A stretch of DNA of 64,000 nucleotides from Gymnopus androsaceus JB14 (taxonomy: Eukaryota > Basidiomycota > Agaricomycetes > Agaricales > Omphalotaceae). The translations under genes were made by a program, and so were the position numbers. The notes beneath the pieces are model-generated. The model ran no database searches. It was not told the DNA's origin and saw only the letters and a list, made by a program, of their open reading frames with translations. Where the stretch lies: assembly GCA_009733575.1 (NCBI GenBank), contig ML769498.1, positions 1 to 64,000 on the forward strand. Direction: 5' to 3'. Below, piece by piece: positions 23,586 through 35,393 of this stretch; positions within the stretch are counted from its first letter, which is position 1; each line of letters starts with the position of its first letter.

Positions 23586-23757
23586 TATTATATATATAGA
23601 GATATTTCTATAGTATGTACATCAGTGCCAATGCAAGATGGAAGTCGAGTACGCTCCTTAGTGCGACAAGTAAGTACAAGTAAACATACAAGATATACTA
23701 TAAACTACGTGTAAGTAGATCTTATTATATACAGATATATGTCGCGATACGCGTTGT

Positions 23758-26465
23758 CTATCCAACGAGCCTAAACCTCACCACCGTCCTCTCTCCAGCA
23801 AAACACCGATGCGAATCAACCGGGAGCACAACCACCTCCAACTCGCCCGACATCTCCCGCACAGGGAGTGGCATTGACGTTTTCCCGTTCAACTCAGGAG
23901 GAAGAGCCAGCGCCATCATGTGCTTTGAGGTGAATCGAGTAACCAAGCCTCCGTAGGCAAACCCACGACTATTGGGTCTATAATCAAATATTGAGAAACG
24001 TTTTATAGCACGGAGGATAATACATGCACTAACATGAATTTCAACGACGCCACCCTCTCAATCTCTTGCATCACCTTCGTCACGGCTGCGTTCACCTCGT
24101 CCTGGCGCTTCCACACCTCAAAATCAGGGGCAACAACTGAAAACTCTCCATCAAAGCAAAACTTTGATCTGGGTATAGGACTCGGGGGTGAGTTGGCTTT
24201 GTTTTGCAGTTGACTGTAGGCGATGTAGTAGGACTGGGCGCGACGAAAATTTAAGAACAGTTCCTGCAATTCATTTATGAGCCTTGACATGGATTGATAT
24301 TCAGGATATGGTGTTGGGTTGCGGGGCTAAATGAGACGAAACAAAAACTGAGTAACGAGGCTAAAAAGCGCATTGAACATACCTTTGGCGGAGGAACTGG
24401 TCTTGGAGGTAACCTTATGACCAAAGAGTTGGGCCGTATGCATGATTTCAGTTGACCATCGGGAGACTTGGCGGAAGGCGAAGGCTCTGCGCGGACGATG
24501 CGAACTCGACGGTGCACGTCGATTTCAGAATTCTTCCGGTAATCAAGCGGCAACTTTCTCCACGCACATTGCTCACAATTAGTATCAGCCTCGTCGTTGT
24601 AAGTGCTACTGCTTGCAAGTGAGACATCCGATCGCTGCTTCTCTTGCAAGCGCCTCAACTTTTCAGTGATCTAATCGCATCCCACAATCCATACTAGCGC
24701 ATCGTCCTGTAGCTGCACGTATATGATTCTGAGGCGGCATAGGGTCAACTACCACCTGTATAGGGAAGTAAGATAAGCCCGAGATAACCAAAAGAAAGAG
24801 CGCTAAAAACCTCGATAGGCATCTCGTCCATCCCCGTTCATCTGTCTTTCCGATCTTGCTTGTCGATTCCTAGCATTCCTGGAAGTTCGGACTCGACAAG
24901 GGAAGCACATCTTGTATTTATATTCCAAGATGCTAGGAACGATATGTTTACAACCACGAACGGTGCAGATCCGCGCTCCGACTGATGACGAGACCAGCAG
25001 GATCATGTAAAGTATAAGGCCCTAGCTGGTTTTTCGAGAATACAGGGGTCATAGAGAGACCAGTCGTCTTGCGAGAAAACATTAGTACTGGGACTCGGTC
25101 ATTTGAGATCGAGAGCGAACCTCTTGGGCAGAATTCCTTTTTTCAAGCTTAGATTCACATCCCAGTCGTTTCTCTGGTATTCCCGATGGCGCTTGCGACA
25201 CGGAGGGCAAGATTTCCAAGTGTAATTGAGAGGAAGAAAGTTGCGGCAGTGTTTGATGGAACATCGAATAGAAGACGTCCCCGACAATGGGTATGGGTTC
25301 CTGCCTGCACCAGGGCCGAGGACTGCAAGATGGGAAGTCGATGTGACTCCTGGCTCTGTATCATCATCATCTCCCGATTGAGTGAGATCGCTGTCCCATC
25401 CTTGAATATATAGTTCCATCTGGTCAACATCCATGTCATCTTCCAGCGGCTTGTGCCCGAGCTCGTCCACCTGCATACGGTCTCCATCCGAGACATTGAT
25501 CTTGATTTATCACGTCCCGACCCTCTTTCTCATACCCATCGAACCAAGATACGCGTTTACTTTTCCTCTTTCTCTTTATTCCTCTTTGTCCAGTACCGTC
25601 AGAGCTTCTCCAACCCTTCATAACGCAACCCATACACCTGCGCTGGGAGTTCTCAGCCGTCACGACACCATCGCACCCAGAGTTGCAACAAGGGCGATGA
25701 GAGAGGTTAGATTGGACGAGTTCTTGCGGGGAAAGAGCGGGAGCAGAAGCAGAAGCAGGAAAGGCAAGGTTTCGAGATTCCTGATACGCTGCAAGAGATC
25801 CAGGAAGGGGAGCGGAGGAGTAAAGATGCGCGGGCGTATCCAGATTTGCTGGTATCACGAAAGCATGACGACCTTGACTGGGAGACTAGAAAGCGCGTCA
25901 GAAGGTTATCGGGGAATAGTGAGCATATGTTACCTTCATGGGGGAAGCCTGAGGCGGTAATCGAATGGAAAGATGAGGAATCTGGATTGGTTCACATTGC
26001 GAAGGAACCAACACTGGTGGAATGGGAATGGAAAGCCGAGGAATCTCGATTGGTTCACTTTGTGAAGGAACCAACGCTGGCGATGGAGACAGAGTAGGAC
26101 TTTTTGGATAGACCAATTCGAGTTCATCGAGATCAGCCTAGAAAATTCTCAGCTAGGCATTGTAAAAACTTGCTGGCGTCTTACTTCTTCCTGAGCTTTG
26201 GGATCCGGCACTGGATCCTCATCAGGATAAACCAACTCAAAATCCGACAAGTCAGTGTCGGACAAGACAGTCTGCAAATTCTGCAAGTCAAGTCAGATTT
26301 ACCAATAGTTGGCTCGAAATGACTTACAGAGACAGCCTCTCGAATGGAATCAAGTAATTTAATACCCTCCATTTGAGACTCCTCGATAAATCTGTCTTTA
26401 TACGCCTTCATGCCCTCTTTAGCCTCTCCAAAAGAGGCCAACGCGACGGGACCGGCGAGTGACAT
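23758..26465 (-). CDS. Uncharacterised protein with repeated Cys4 motifs
   Basis: Several open minus-strand segments join into one multi-exon gene. It starts MSLAGPVALASFGEAKEG, with IEESQMEGIKLLDSIREAV next. Two Pro-rich direct repeats follow (ALVPSQSEPIEIPRLSI and VLVPSQCEPIQIPHLSI). Then come three zinc-finger-like motifs of the form C-x3/4-C, about 12-15 residues, C-x2-C: CCNSGC with RRCMGC, RCSIKHC with SCPPC, and ICTVRGC with MCFPC. A shorter CEQC part follows. The C-terminal half has VWKRQDEVNAAVTKVMQEIE and ends RTVVRFRLVG. The Cys motifs may bind zinc; I recognise no named family and give no function. Exon joins are not all resolved, and two genes rather than one is possible. Lies directly downstream of CLP1 on the same strand. 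Confidence 0.55.
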
Positions 26466-26667
26466 ACGAAAGACAACGCGAGGACTTCTATCTCATAACT
26501 TTGGTGGTCGTCGTTTTAGCTCGAGAAAAAAAATTTGTGTATACAAAAAAAAAAATAGTGGCGCGTGACGTGCGTTACGAGCTTAATACGCGCTTTGATC
26601 CGCCCAAGTTGAGGTACGCGCCCCCCGATTATACTGTAACTCTCTACACTACACGCCTTTCGCTACA

Positions 26668-28564
26668 CTAGTCTTGCCATTCATACGAGCCCACAATCGC
26701 GGTCTTTCCTGCAAGAGATCCCTGAGTCGGCGAAAGGACAGTCATCTTTTTATGTGCGACATCCAAGTTTGTCCTGTAGAATCGCAAAGTAAGCAAACCT
26801 ACCAAGCACCAGTAAAAAAAGAGCCCTACACAACAATGAAACCTACAACGGTCAGATCCAATATCTCCTCGTCGTAGCGCTCGTTTTCGTCTGGATTAAA
26901 AGGTGCAAGTACAGCAAGTACTGCATTCAGCAGTCCTGAACCTGGCTGAGAAGGATCCACTAGCACGGGTTGCATTTCCGAGACCACACGCGCAGCTCCA
27001 ACTGGTAGTGCAGAAGAAGGAGCCATGGTTTCTGTACGGGTGAATGTCAACAGCTTGAACAAATCTTTGGTTGAATTTGGCTCACCTGCGCCGATCCGGT
27101 AGATTGTGAGATCACTGAAATTGATGACAGTAGAAGATGGCGAAAGAATGAGATCCGTTAAAGTTTCTCCGCCTTGAGTTGCAGACTTGATCCCAGGCGG
27201 AGGATGTATCACTTCCCCGTACATGTAAGCATGGAGCTGATACTTGTGCAGACGCTCTCGATAGCTAGAATCGAGATCAACTACCTGTGAAAGCAAGCTA
27301 TGAAAAAGATTCTATTTGGCAGAGAAGACCACGAACCCCACCAGACTTGGGTATCTTCACAACTGTCACAAGAGATCCAAATGAACGTTGCATTTCAACG
27401 TTGAGCTTTTCATGTCCCACTACGAGTATGGTGTTGACTGATTGGCTCGGTGTTAATAGGCGGCTTTGGCGGATTGAAGCAGGTACGGTTACTAACTTTT
27501 GAAAGCGTCAATGCACGCTCGAATGAGCTTCTGCCGATGATCATTCACACCAGGTCCCGAGGCAAATGAAGACGGCGTGTCAACGATGATACCTGCAGTC
27601 TGACCTGATGGACTATCGATCATTGTACACGAATGAACGCTAAAGAACAGACAAACCTTCAGCATTATGGTCAAATTTCTCCTGAACGTTTACTCCAAGG
27701 TTACGAATGAGTCTGTCCATCAGGAGATGATTTCGTTTCGCGTCAGCATGACCATACCAGTATACTACTGGAAGGATGGCGTTTGAGGCTAATGTCATGG
27801 GCGCAGAAGTCGCTGCGGAGCCGAGAGGGTTTGCGGGAGAACATGTCGGTATTGGACCATGAACAGCTGCAGCAGAAAGGGCCCCTGGTGCTCCCCAGCC
27901 ACCCTACAAACGACGTTAGCAGAGAACTCAAAGAACACGATCGGTCTTGGATAGATCTAGCCTTGCCTCGTTTGGATCGACATTAGCCAGTAGAGGCGAC
28001 CACCCTTGACCCGCACGAACAGCATAGTTCACTAGGATCTTGCAAACGGTAGTCTTGCCTGAATTTTCTGGACCCAGAACCAAAACTCGAGGAGGCTCTG
28101 CGGCGAAATCGGAACGTCCTTCGGGAACTGGAGAACCACGAAGTTTTGCTAATGCTCGAACTCTCATTTGCTCAAAAGCGATATGAAGGTTGCCATAGGC
28201 AGCCATGGGTGTTTCTTCAGAGACATATTCTGTGGATGGTTGACCCGTAACGTGCTTTGAATCAAGGAATGAGCGCAAGCGCAAGTTGAGAAAAACAGCA
28301 ACTCATCTCAATTGTACAACCGACCCAAGTAAATATCGCTGCTTTACACTCCGAACCGAAAAGATATGGCTTTCCTTGAACCAACTCGGCACCGAACACC
28401 TCTGCTCGTCCCCGTACAAGCTACTTTTTTACTTAGCCGATCTAATTCAAATGCAAACAAGAAGAAAGACTCACTGTAATGGCTAATGAAACACCGGGGT
28501 CTAGCTCAAATCTGTATTCAGTCTCTGGATCAAGCACCCATGTTTTTGCATTCTTTTCGGACAT
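26668..28564 (-). CDS. CLP1: mRNA cleavage and polyadenylation factor CLP1
   Basis: Clp1 links cleavage factors in pre-mRNA 3'-end formation; animal homologues also have polynucleotide kinase activity. Start MSEKNAKTWVLDPETEYRFE at 28564 is the beta-sandwich N-domain. Next is YGNLHIAFEQMR and the P-loop LVLGPENSGKTTVCKIL, with LLANVDPNE and GALSAAAVHGPI. After further introns: AGIIVDTPSSFASG, LVVGHEKLNVEMQ and VVDLDSSYRERLHKYQL. The C-terminal domain includes GEVIHPPPGIKSA. The last exon (TNLDVAHKKMTVLSPT, then AIVGSYEWQD) lies beyond an apparent stop in the intron and ends with TAG at 26668-26670. All parts are open, so a functional gene is likely. Divergent from the MFS gene. Confidence 0.88.
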
Positions 28565-29255
28565 TCAGCTGAGTTTTTCTTTTGAAGGTTTTTTAAGGCG
28601 TCGCAAGATTCGAGAATAGCTTATTCAAAGAATAGAGTTGAAGCTCAGCATAGATGAAAGACTGATGAATGTGTAACAGTAAACGTCGTGGTGTTCGTCC
28701 AAGGAAATAAGCGCCCACTGCATTAGGCGCTAAAGACTCTCGTTTCGTTCATGACACGAGTAGACTGCAGGACTGCTTTTGAAACTCGCACGTTTCTGTC
28801 GCTCAAAGCTCGACTCCTTCCGAATAATCTGACTTCAAAGTTTAAATCCTCCGAAGGGTCAAAGAAGAGACATTCCCTGACTATGGATTTCTCCATCTTC
28901 TCCGCCAGCGAATGAATCCTGTGGTTGTCCGAACCCGTCAAACGCCACCAGACATGTTCATCTCCTTTTCGACCTCGGAAATACAAAGATTCCTCCAAAA
29001 CATACATGATACCGCACATACTTATGTTTCTATCCTTAGGTCAATTTCGATATCATCGGGAAAACATACAAAATGTCGATAAGACGGCCCAATTTGGGAT
29101 CTCCTTTCTCTATTGCAATCTGTCGTAACCAGCTGGTGGGATTTTCTTTTACGCAAGGGGATCTAACTTAAGTTAGAAGGGGATCTGCTCAACCCGAAAC
29201 TCTATATCTAGCTGCGATGAATTCTGGCAACTAAAACTTTATTCTTCCCTCTCCC
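28565..29255. promoter_or_regulatory. Divergent region CLP1 / MFS permease
   Basis: About 690 bases between two divergent starts. A 98-codon minus-strand frame (28723-29019, MCGIMYVLEESLYFRGRKG) is open but resembles nothing I know. It may be a small gene or chance. The rest shows no recognised motif. Confidence 0.35.
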
Positions 29256-31913
29256 ATGTCTGACTCTACTAGCACACACTTGGAGAAACAGACTCATGGT
29301 CCCGTCAAGGCTGTTAGAGAGTCGGAGGTTGATGTTGCCGCTCGGCTCGTGAGTGGTGAAGGTAAAGAATTGGACAATCAAGTAGCGCGAAAGTTGCTGT
29401 AAGCTCCTCTTCCGACTTTACAGCAATGTTTGGTCTAACGCGCTTCAATGTAGTCGCAAGATAGACCTCCATATCATGCCTCTGATGTGTCGTGAGTCCC
29501 GTTTGGCGTCTTGAATGTACGTGTTCTGATTCGAGGCTTTTACAGTGATGTATTTGTGAGTACTCTAATTCTGAGGCGATGTCATACATGTACAACGAAT
29601 GTTTACTTTCTATTCAGGATGACCTTCGCAGACAAGACGGCTCTCGGAGTAAGCGCGGTGTTGGGAATCCAGTTCGTTTCATATCTGTATATTCTCTCAG
29701 TGTTTACAATTAATTGTTTCATAGGACCACTGCTCATCTTTCGCAAAACCAATTCAACTGGCTAAGCGCTGTCTTTTACCTGTCGTATTTGGCTTTCGAG
29801 GTAGATCAACATTCAACTGTTAAAGTCGTTAACTGATTGTCTTCTCCTGACAGTACCCTCAAAATTTAGCTCTTCAGCGCTTCCCAGTAGGAAAATGGAT
29901 GAGGTGAATCCTACTCTGCTACGGAATCTAGATCAGTGTGCTCATACCAATCAAAGCGTTAATATCTTCATATGGGCCGTAGTGCTTTTGAAAGTCCTTC
30001 CACTTCCCGCCAACAGTAGGAACTTACTTCTCTCCATACAGATTGCATGCAGCGTGTCATTCTTTTGGTGGGCTGTTTGCTGTGCGATTCATTCTCGGAA
30101 TCTGTGAAGGCGCAATAACCCCTGGATTCATGATCGTTCGTTCTGTTCTCCCATTCTCTGGCGAATCATCACTCATCTTCTGTACCAACGATCTAGGCCA
30201 CATCGATGTTCTACACGCGTCAAGAGCAGAACAAACGTGTGGGCTACTGGTGTAAGCCCCAGATTCACAAGATTGATCACGATTATATACTTATACCTCT
30301 TCCCAAAGTTCTAATGGACGGTGTTGCCTTGATCTTCTTGGGACTCGTGTCGTACGGGCTTCTGTTTACCAAGGTAGGTTCTACGCTGTTATTTCTCAAT
30401 ATACCTCTTATCGATTTTTCTCAGACGCATAACTTTGCTCCTTGGCAATGGTCTGCTGGTTTGCTGCGATGGATCAATCGATGTTCTTATACTGCATTTC
30501 GACAGGTTGATGATTGTCACTGGTCTCATTACTCTTGTGACATCAGTCTGCTTCTGGTAAGTACCGAGCGAATGAGTAACACCCGTGAAAGCCTCACTTT
30601 CTTTATTCACTGGCAGGTTCTGGTTCCCGGATTCCCCTACGAATGCATGGTTCTTGACCACGGAGGAACGCGTTCTTGCTGTGCAGCGCATCAGGGTGAA
30701 TCAAACCGGTACGTCAATTCGCTCGGAATCCGCCTATCAAACCCTCATCTTCTTGAATAGGTGTCGAGAACAAGCATTGGAAACGAGAGCAGTGAGTACT
30801 GTGCATCATTTGGATTTCTGATCTTTCTTCATATGCGGAACTTAGGTTCCTCGAGACACTTCAGGATCCCAAGATATGGGTGATGGCCCTCTTCGCTGCG
30901 ATCGCGTATGTTTTTTTCCCTTTCAGCTCAGAAATTCGTCAGCTGAGTTTATATATTTCTTCTAGAAATATCCCCAACTCCGTATGTCTTACGATGTAAT
31001 TCCTATGTATGAATGATTTCTCACTTTTATCACCAGCTAACGAATCAAAGGCAACTGGTAGTTAATCAGTTTGGGTTTACTACTCCCCAAACTACTCTTT
31101 TAGGATGCGTGGACGGCGCGATGGAGATTCTCTTTATCTGGGCTGGAGTTTTTCTTGCTGGGAGGAAGAATATTGGACGAGCTTATGCGGCGGTGATTCT
31201 GTACATTCCCGGTCTTCTAGGGGCGCTTTTGGTTGACTTGTTGCCATCTCATCTCAAAGTCGGGTTACTTTTTGGGTACTGGCTGTCAAGTATGCTCATT
31301 CTCTCGCTTTTCTTGGGAATGCGAAACTGATCAGGGCTTTCTTTTATCTAGTATCCGCCATTGCCCCATTCGCCATCTTCATCGGTTGGGTTTCCGGATT
31401 GGTGTGTGGTCATACTAAGCGTAAGCGTCACGATTCTCTTCACTGGCCATGATAATACTCATTTATTTGATAGGTACGACTACTAATGCCATAGTTCTTA
31501 TTGGGTATGCGATTGGTAACTTTGCTTCACCATTTATTTGGAAGAAGATGTATCAACCTCGGTGAGCGCTGCCTTTTTGCTTATGCTAGTGAAATCACAC
31601 CGTGCTCATCCGATTCTGTAGTAACCACGTTCCTTGGGACTTTTTGGCTACAAGTATGGGTGCATCAATACTCATACTCCTGCTTCTTCGTACCATGCTG
31701 GCGAAAGAGAATGCCCGTCGAGACAGAGAACCATCTGAAGATGTTTATGTCGATATCTATCTATCTGACAAAGATGGCATCGTGTCTGACCAGAAAGTTG
31801 ACAAGGTATATTTCAGCGTTATTTTATGTTCTCGGAGGTTTGACCACCAAATTCTCTAGGTTTTCCTTGATTTAACTGATTTGCAAAACCGCGACTTTCG
31901 ATACACACTATAA
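29256..31913 (+). CDS. MFS transporter, allantoate-permease (Dal5) type
   Basis: Plasma-membrane major-facilitator of the anion:cation symporter family, whose members import small organic anions such as allantoate, nicotinate or vitamins. Start MSDSTSTHLEKQTHGPVK, then RKIDLHIMPLMCLMYL (family-typical helix 1). Next are NQFNWLSAVFYLSYLAFEYP, FGGLFAVRFILGICEGAITP, and MFYTRQEQNKRVGYW. Later come PWQWSAGLL, FWFPDSPTNAWFLTTEER, AVQRIRVNQTG and KIWVMALFAAIANIPNS. C-terminal helices follow, and the end is LTDLQNRDFRYTL with TAA at 31911-31913. About 12 short introns. The expected frame can be followed throughout by splicing, so no clear damage. Convergent with the next gene, about 100 bases apart. 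The substrate is not deducible. Confidence 0.82.
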
Positions 31914-32016
31914 CTGCGTTTTGAAATAAGTTCCATTAGTGTCATTTGATTAATAGCATTCGTATAATTATAATATACAGCTTACCTCCTTAGAATCGCA
32001 CTGTGCTGTTCATGAA

Positions 32017-33053
32017 TCACGGACGTTGCCTCAACTCTTGCAAAGGTGTGCGGTCTTTCAATCGCTTAAAGGTGGGAATGGCTTGCAGTTTCGAAATCAC
32101 CAAAGCTTCGATCTTGACGCGCATCACTTCCGCATCCGTTTCTACGACGCGAGCATTCGCTACTAGTTTATCGAGTGTTTCGCTGCTGTGTTGCTCGGCA
32201 AGCATAACTTTATCTTTGAGGAGCTTTATCTGCAAGACATTTAGTGAATAGGCATACTACGTATATGCAGCCTGCGCACCATTGCTTTCCGGCTCGAAGG
32301 TGTAGTTGAAGTATTTTGTGAATCAGATTTGGAAACCATTGCAAGCGTTATCGACTGTTTTATGAAATGATTTGGGAAATAACACGATGAAGAGCATATC
32401 GATACATACCTTTATCATGTTCCGCTTCTCCATAATAATCTCGACGCGATTCTTTAATTCATGTATGCGGTTGGATTCAAGACAATCCTTTCTCATTCCC
32501 AAAGTCTCTGTACCATCCAGTTGTCTGGACTCATTCGCCAGGCGTAGTTGCTCTACCCTCATGAGCATTTCATTGGCATCGTAGGATAAGTAGATCATCG
32601 GCATTGGAAGACTTAGTCTCGCCAACCCTAGGATTAAATTACTTAGATCCCTTTTCGCTTCCTCTGGCTCACTGTGGTCCACTGACAGTAATTCGCCGGG
32701 TTCACAATAAGTTAGTGAGTTGTAAATATGGCGTATGTCGAGCATAAGCCTGGGATTTATAGTCAATGTCATTACTATTGTGGCAGAAGCTTTCCTAAAC
32801 TCACTGTATGATCGTTATTTTATCTGGGTGGGTGACTCTATTCAAATTGCTAGTCTCATCGGAGTCCTGTAGACAATCCTGATTCGGTAGATTCGGAGGG
32901 TGGATTGAACGCAAAGAATTTCCAAGGGCATGCTTTATCATGCGGTTGGCAGCACATACTTCAAGTTCTAATATATTGAAAGCATCAAAAATTTTTATAA
33001 AAGGGCTACTTACTGTGCTTACGCTGACCGTCCTCTGTCTGTAGAGAGGTCAT
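32017..33053 (-). CDS. Small helical, coiled-coil-prone protein of unknown function
   Basis: Four exons give about 230 residues. Start MTSLQTEDGQRKH at 33053, then VCAANRMIKHALGNSLRSI. After an intron whose acceptor is at cccag, LMLDIRHIYNSLTYCEPGE. The middle is helical: DANEMLMRVEQLRLANES, then NRIHELKNRVEIIMEKRN. A 170-nt intron leads to LLKDKVMLAEQHSSETLDKL and ISKLQAIPTFKRLKDRTP. Heptad-like Leu/Ile spacing suggests a coiled coil in the last 100 residues. I recognise no family; a structural or complex subunit is possible but unproven. Frames stay open over all joins, which supports a real gene. Confidence 0.6.
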
Positions 33054-34187
33054 CGTGCTAATCCTGGGACGGGATGTTGACGGAGTGGCGCGTGGTAGGT
33101 TGGGGAGTGCTAGGCGCCCATCAATACGCGTCTAGGCCATTTCTAAAAATAAAGCATTCGGAAGTTGCTGAAAAGACGAAAGGAAAGAGATGGCGAGTGG
33201 AGGTCCGCCGTTTCGTACAGATCGTTCAAATTTGTATACTTCAAATTTGTATACGAATTGCAAGGCGTCTTGTGCGATCGATAACGTATTACAACTACAA
33301 GTGCTAACTCATACGACGACATGATGCGACTCGGAGAGCTGAAAGTCGACTGATAAAAGGAAACATTACAAAGCCATTCACGAGTTTTTTCAGAATTTCC
33401 AGCACCTATGAACATTGAACAATTTCTCGTTAGCATGTTAACGACTCATGAGAGCTCGCCCCAAGTGACTTATGTACAAGATCTCATAGTCCCTTGAAAA
33501 AGAACTCCTTATCATCGAACGGAACCGTACAGCCCCCCGCTATACAGCGAAAAGTCAACAACAAGCGATCTAAAATGCAAGTAAAAAACGCACATATGAG
33601 GTGGACCACAACTAAGCTGCGAATGGAAAGGAAATCATCGCATTCAATGTTCGATTCGAAGGGATACATACGCAACTCGAGTTGTATCTTTCACCCAAAA
33701 GGCAAGTTAAATTGCTCTGTAGACATATCCAGAATGCAATTCCGCATTTCCTTGCGTGAAACAGGCGGATGCTGCATCGACTTAAACATGCCTCCAAGTA
33801 GGAAAGATATCCTTTTGAATGATGTATGTAACAGAGCAACGAAAATTTGGGGTGTTAGTGGTTAGAATAACTTGTTTCCGGAATCCATTCGAGTTGCTCA
33901 GCTTAACCTTCCGCTTCCCTTCCCTCTGTACGCGGCCATGCGCATTCAGCCACCTCTTCACGACGCAACATTGACACTGTAAGGGCCAAGGCTCATAAGT
34001 TCAAATGAACTTGCGGGATGAAGAAGAGAGTCTGAGATCAATTGTGGAGTTATTAGGCTAGAATAGATATTACAAGGTTAAAGCCGGAAAAGAAAGCGGA
34101 AGCGAGAGAGGAGGGATCTGGTCCATGGTGTACAGGAAGAACAACATGTTGGTGAAAGAAAGATGCGATGGATGTGGATACTGCAAC
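33054..34187. other. Intergenic stretch with a short tandem repeat
   Basis: Contains two adjacent copies of ttcaaatttgtatac (about 33225-33254). One 123-codon plus-strand frame at 33494-33865 (MKKNSLSSNGTVQPPAIQRK) has no recognisable domain, and I do not call it a gene. Confidence 0.4.
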
Positions 34188-35323
34188 TCAAACCTTGCTT
34201 GGGTAGCAGGAGCGGGCCATGGCAGAGCGACGACGCTTCCCCGTCGGCGATTCTAAGCATTCCGGAACACCCTCCTTATCCAAGCCTATACGAGTCATCA
34301 GCTCGCAGTGGAACATCAAGCAAAGTTTCATCTTACCAAAACGTGGATCCGACGTTAGGGAATATATCCCTGCAGCCGCTGCCAATGTCTCAATGTTCTC
34401 AGACCGTTCCCAGCCCAAAAACTTGGCGATACCCTTGATAAACGTGTCTCTGGTGACATGCAGCGTTAAGCTGACAAAGGAGCTCGGTAGGACACTTATA
34501 CCGCCGAAATCGATGATGGTGACATGCAGCGTCTCGGGGTCGATGAGGAAGTTGCATGGGCTGATGTCGCTTTGAACCATCACCAGAGGCTCATGTGCTA
34601 TATTGAGTGCTAGCGGCGGGGCACCTCGAGGACGGCGATCAAGAGCCTGTGGTAAGTAAAATTCGTGAGTACTAGATAAAGTATAAGCCATTCGCAGACA
34701 TACCTTGTTTATATGTCTCTGTAGAGCCAGCGCCAGTGTAGCGAAGCGGCGCGATTGGAGTCGCCGAAGAACGGATGACAAGCGCATCCGCCTTCCGCTC
34801 GAATGTCTTCACTTTGGGTCTGAGCGTACGCACCTTGGATTAGGCCAATCTCGGTGCCGCCTGGAGGAGAGAGAGTGAAGAGATAGCGGAGGGCGTTGGC
34901 TGCCGCCTCACAGGCCATGTCGAAGCGGGACTGTTTCTCTGCCTCGCTGCGGGCGTCGTTGATCCAGGTCTCCATAGTGGGAAGGTCAATTTTTTCCATG
35001 ACAAGGTAATGGATACCGTTCCAAGAGAAGCATTCATAGACCTCTGAGACGCGCGGTGCATACGGAAGGCTCTTGAACGTGGAGTAGACGAAAGCCTGTG
35101 TATCGCCCTCGTTGACGACGTCTGCGCCGGCGCTGAACTTCACAACACGTGTTTCGAAGAAGAGGACACCAGGGACAGAGTAGTTCTTCAGGGCGATTTG
35201 AATGCCATTAGCGCACATGGTGACAATTTCAGCTTGCTTGGAGGTAAGTTGGATGTTGAGAGACGAATCTAGAGGAGGTTGAACAGTAGTTTCAGATCTA
35301 TCGGAATAGTTTACTGGTGTCAT
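34188..35323 (-). pseudogene. Aminoglycoside-phosphotransferase-like protein, probable frameshift
   Basis: Kinase-like fold related to APH/choline kinases. Start MTPVNYSDRSET at 35323; the open frame extends further upstream without an ATG. Strand and hinge parts: VLFFETRVVKFSAGADVV (Lys) and GIHYLVMEKIDLPTMETWI. After the second exon begins: VMVQSDISPCNFLIDPETL (catalytic-loop Asp and Asn kept, preceding His replaced by Gln) and VTIIDFGGISVLPSSF (metal-binding Asp). To join the first exon (CHPFFGDSNRAAS) to the LQRHINK-ALDRRPRG part before and after the intron near 34650-34705, the frame must shift by one base near 34740-34760. Otherwise a stop (TAA) appears just before the donor. So it is a recent pseudogene or a sequence error. 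A related broken gene lies at 47.2 kb. Confidence 0.6.
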
Positions 35324-35393
35324 AGCAGCTAGAAGTCGGTCGGTTAAGTTGGCGGAAGAAAGGTGCTCAAACACAGCCACATGCGCAGACAAT

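Noticed and set aside
32003..32251. Plus-strand frame opposite the coiled-coil gene
   Set aside because: The minus strand joins over four exons with kept frame; the plus frame is a shadow.
33494..33865. 123-codon plus-strand frame
   Set aside because: No domain, no splice or neighbour support; a reverse-strand frame of similar quality overlaps it.
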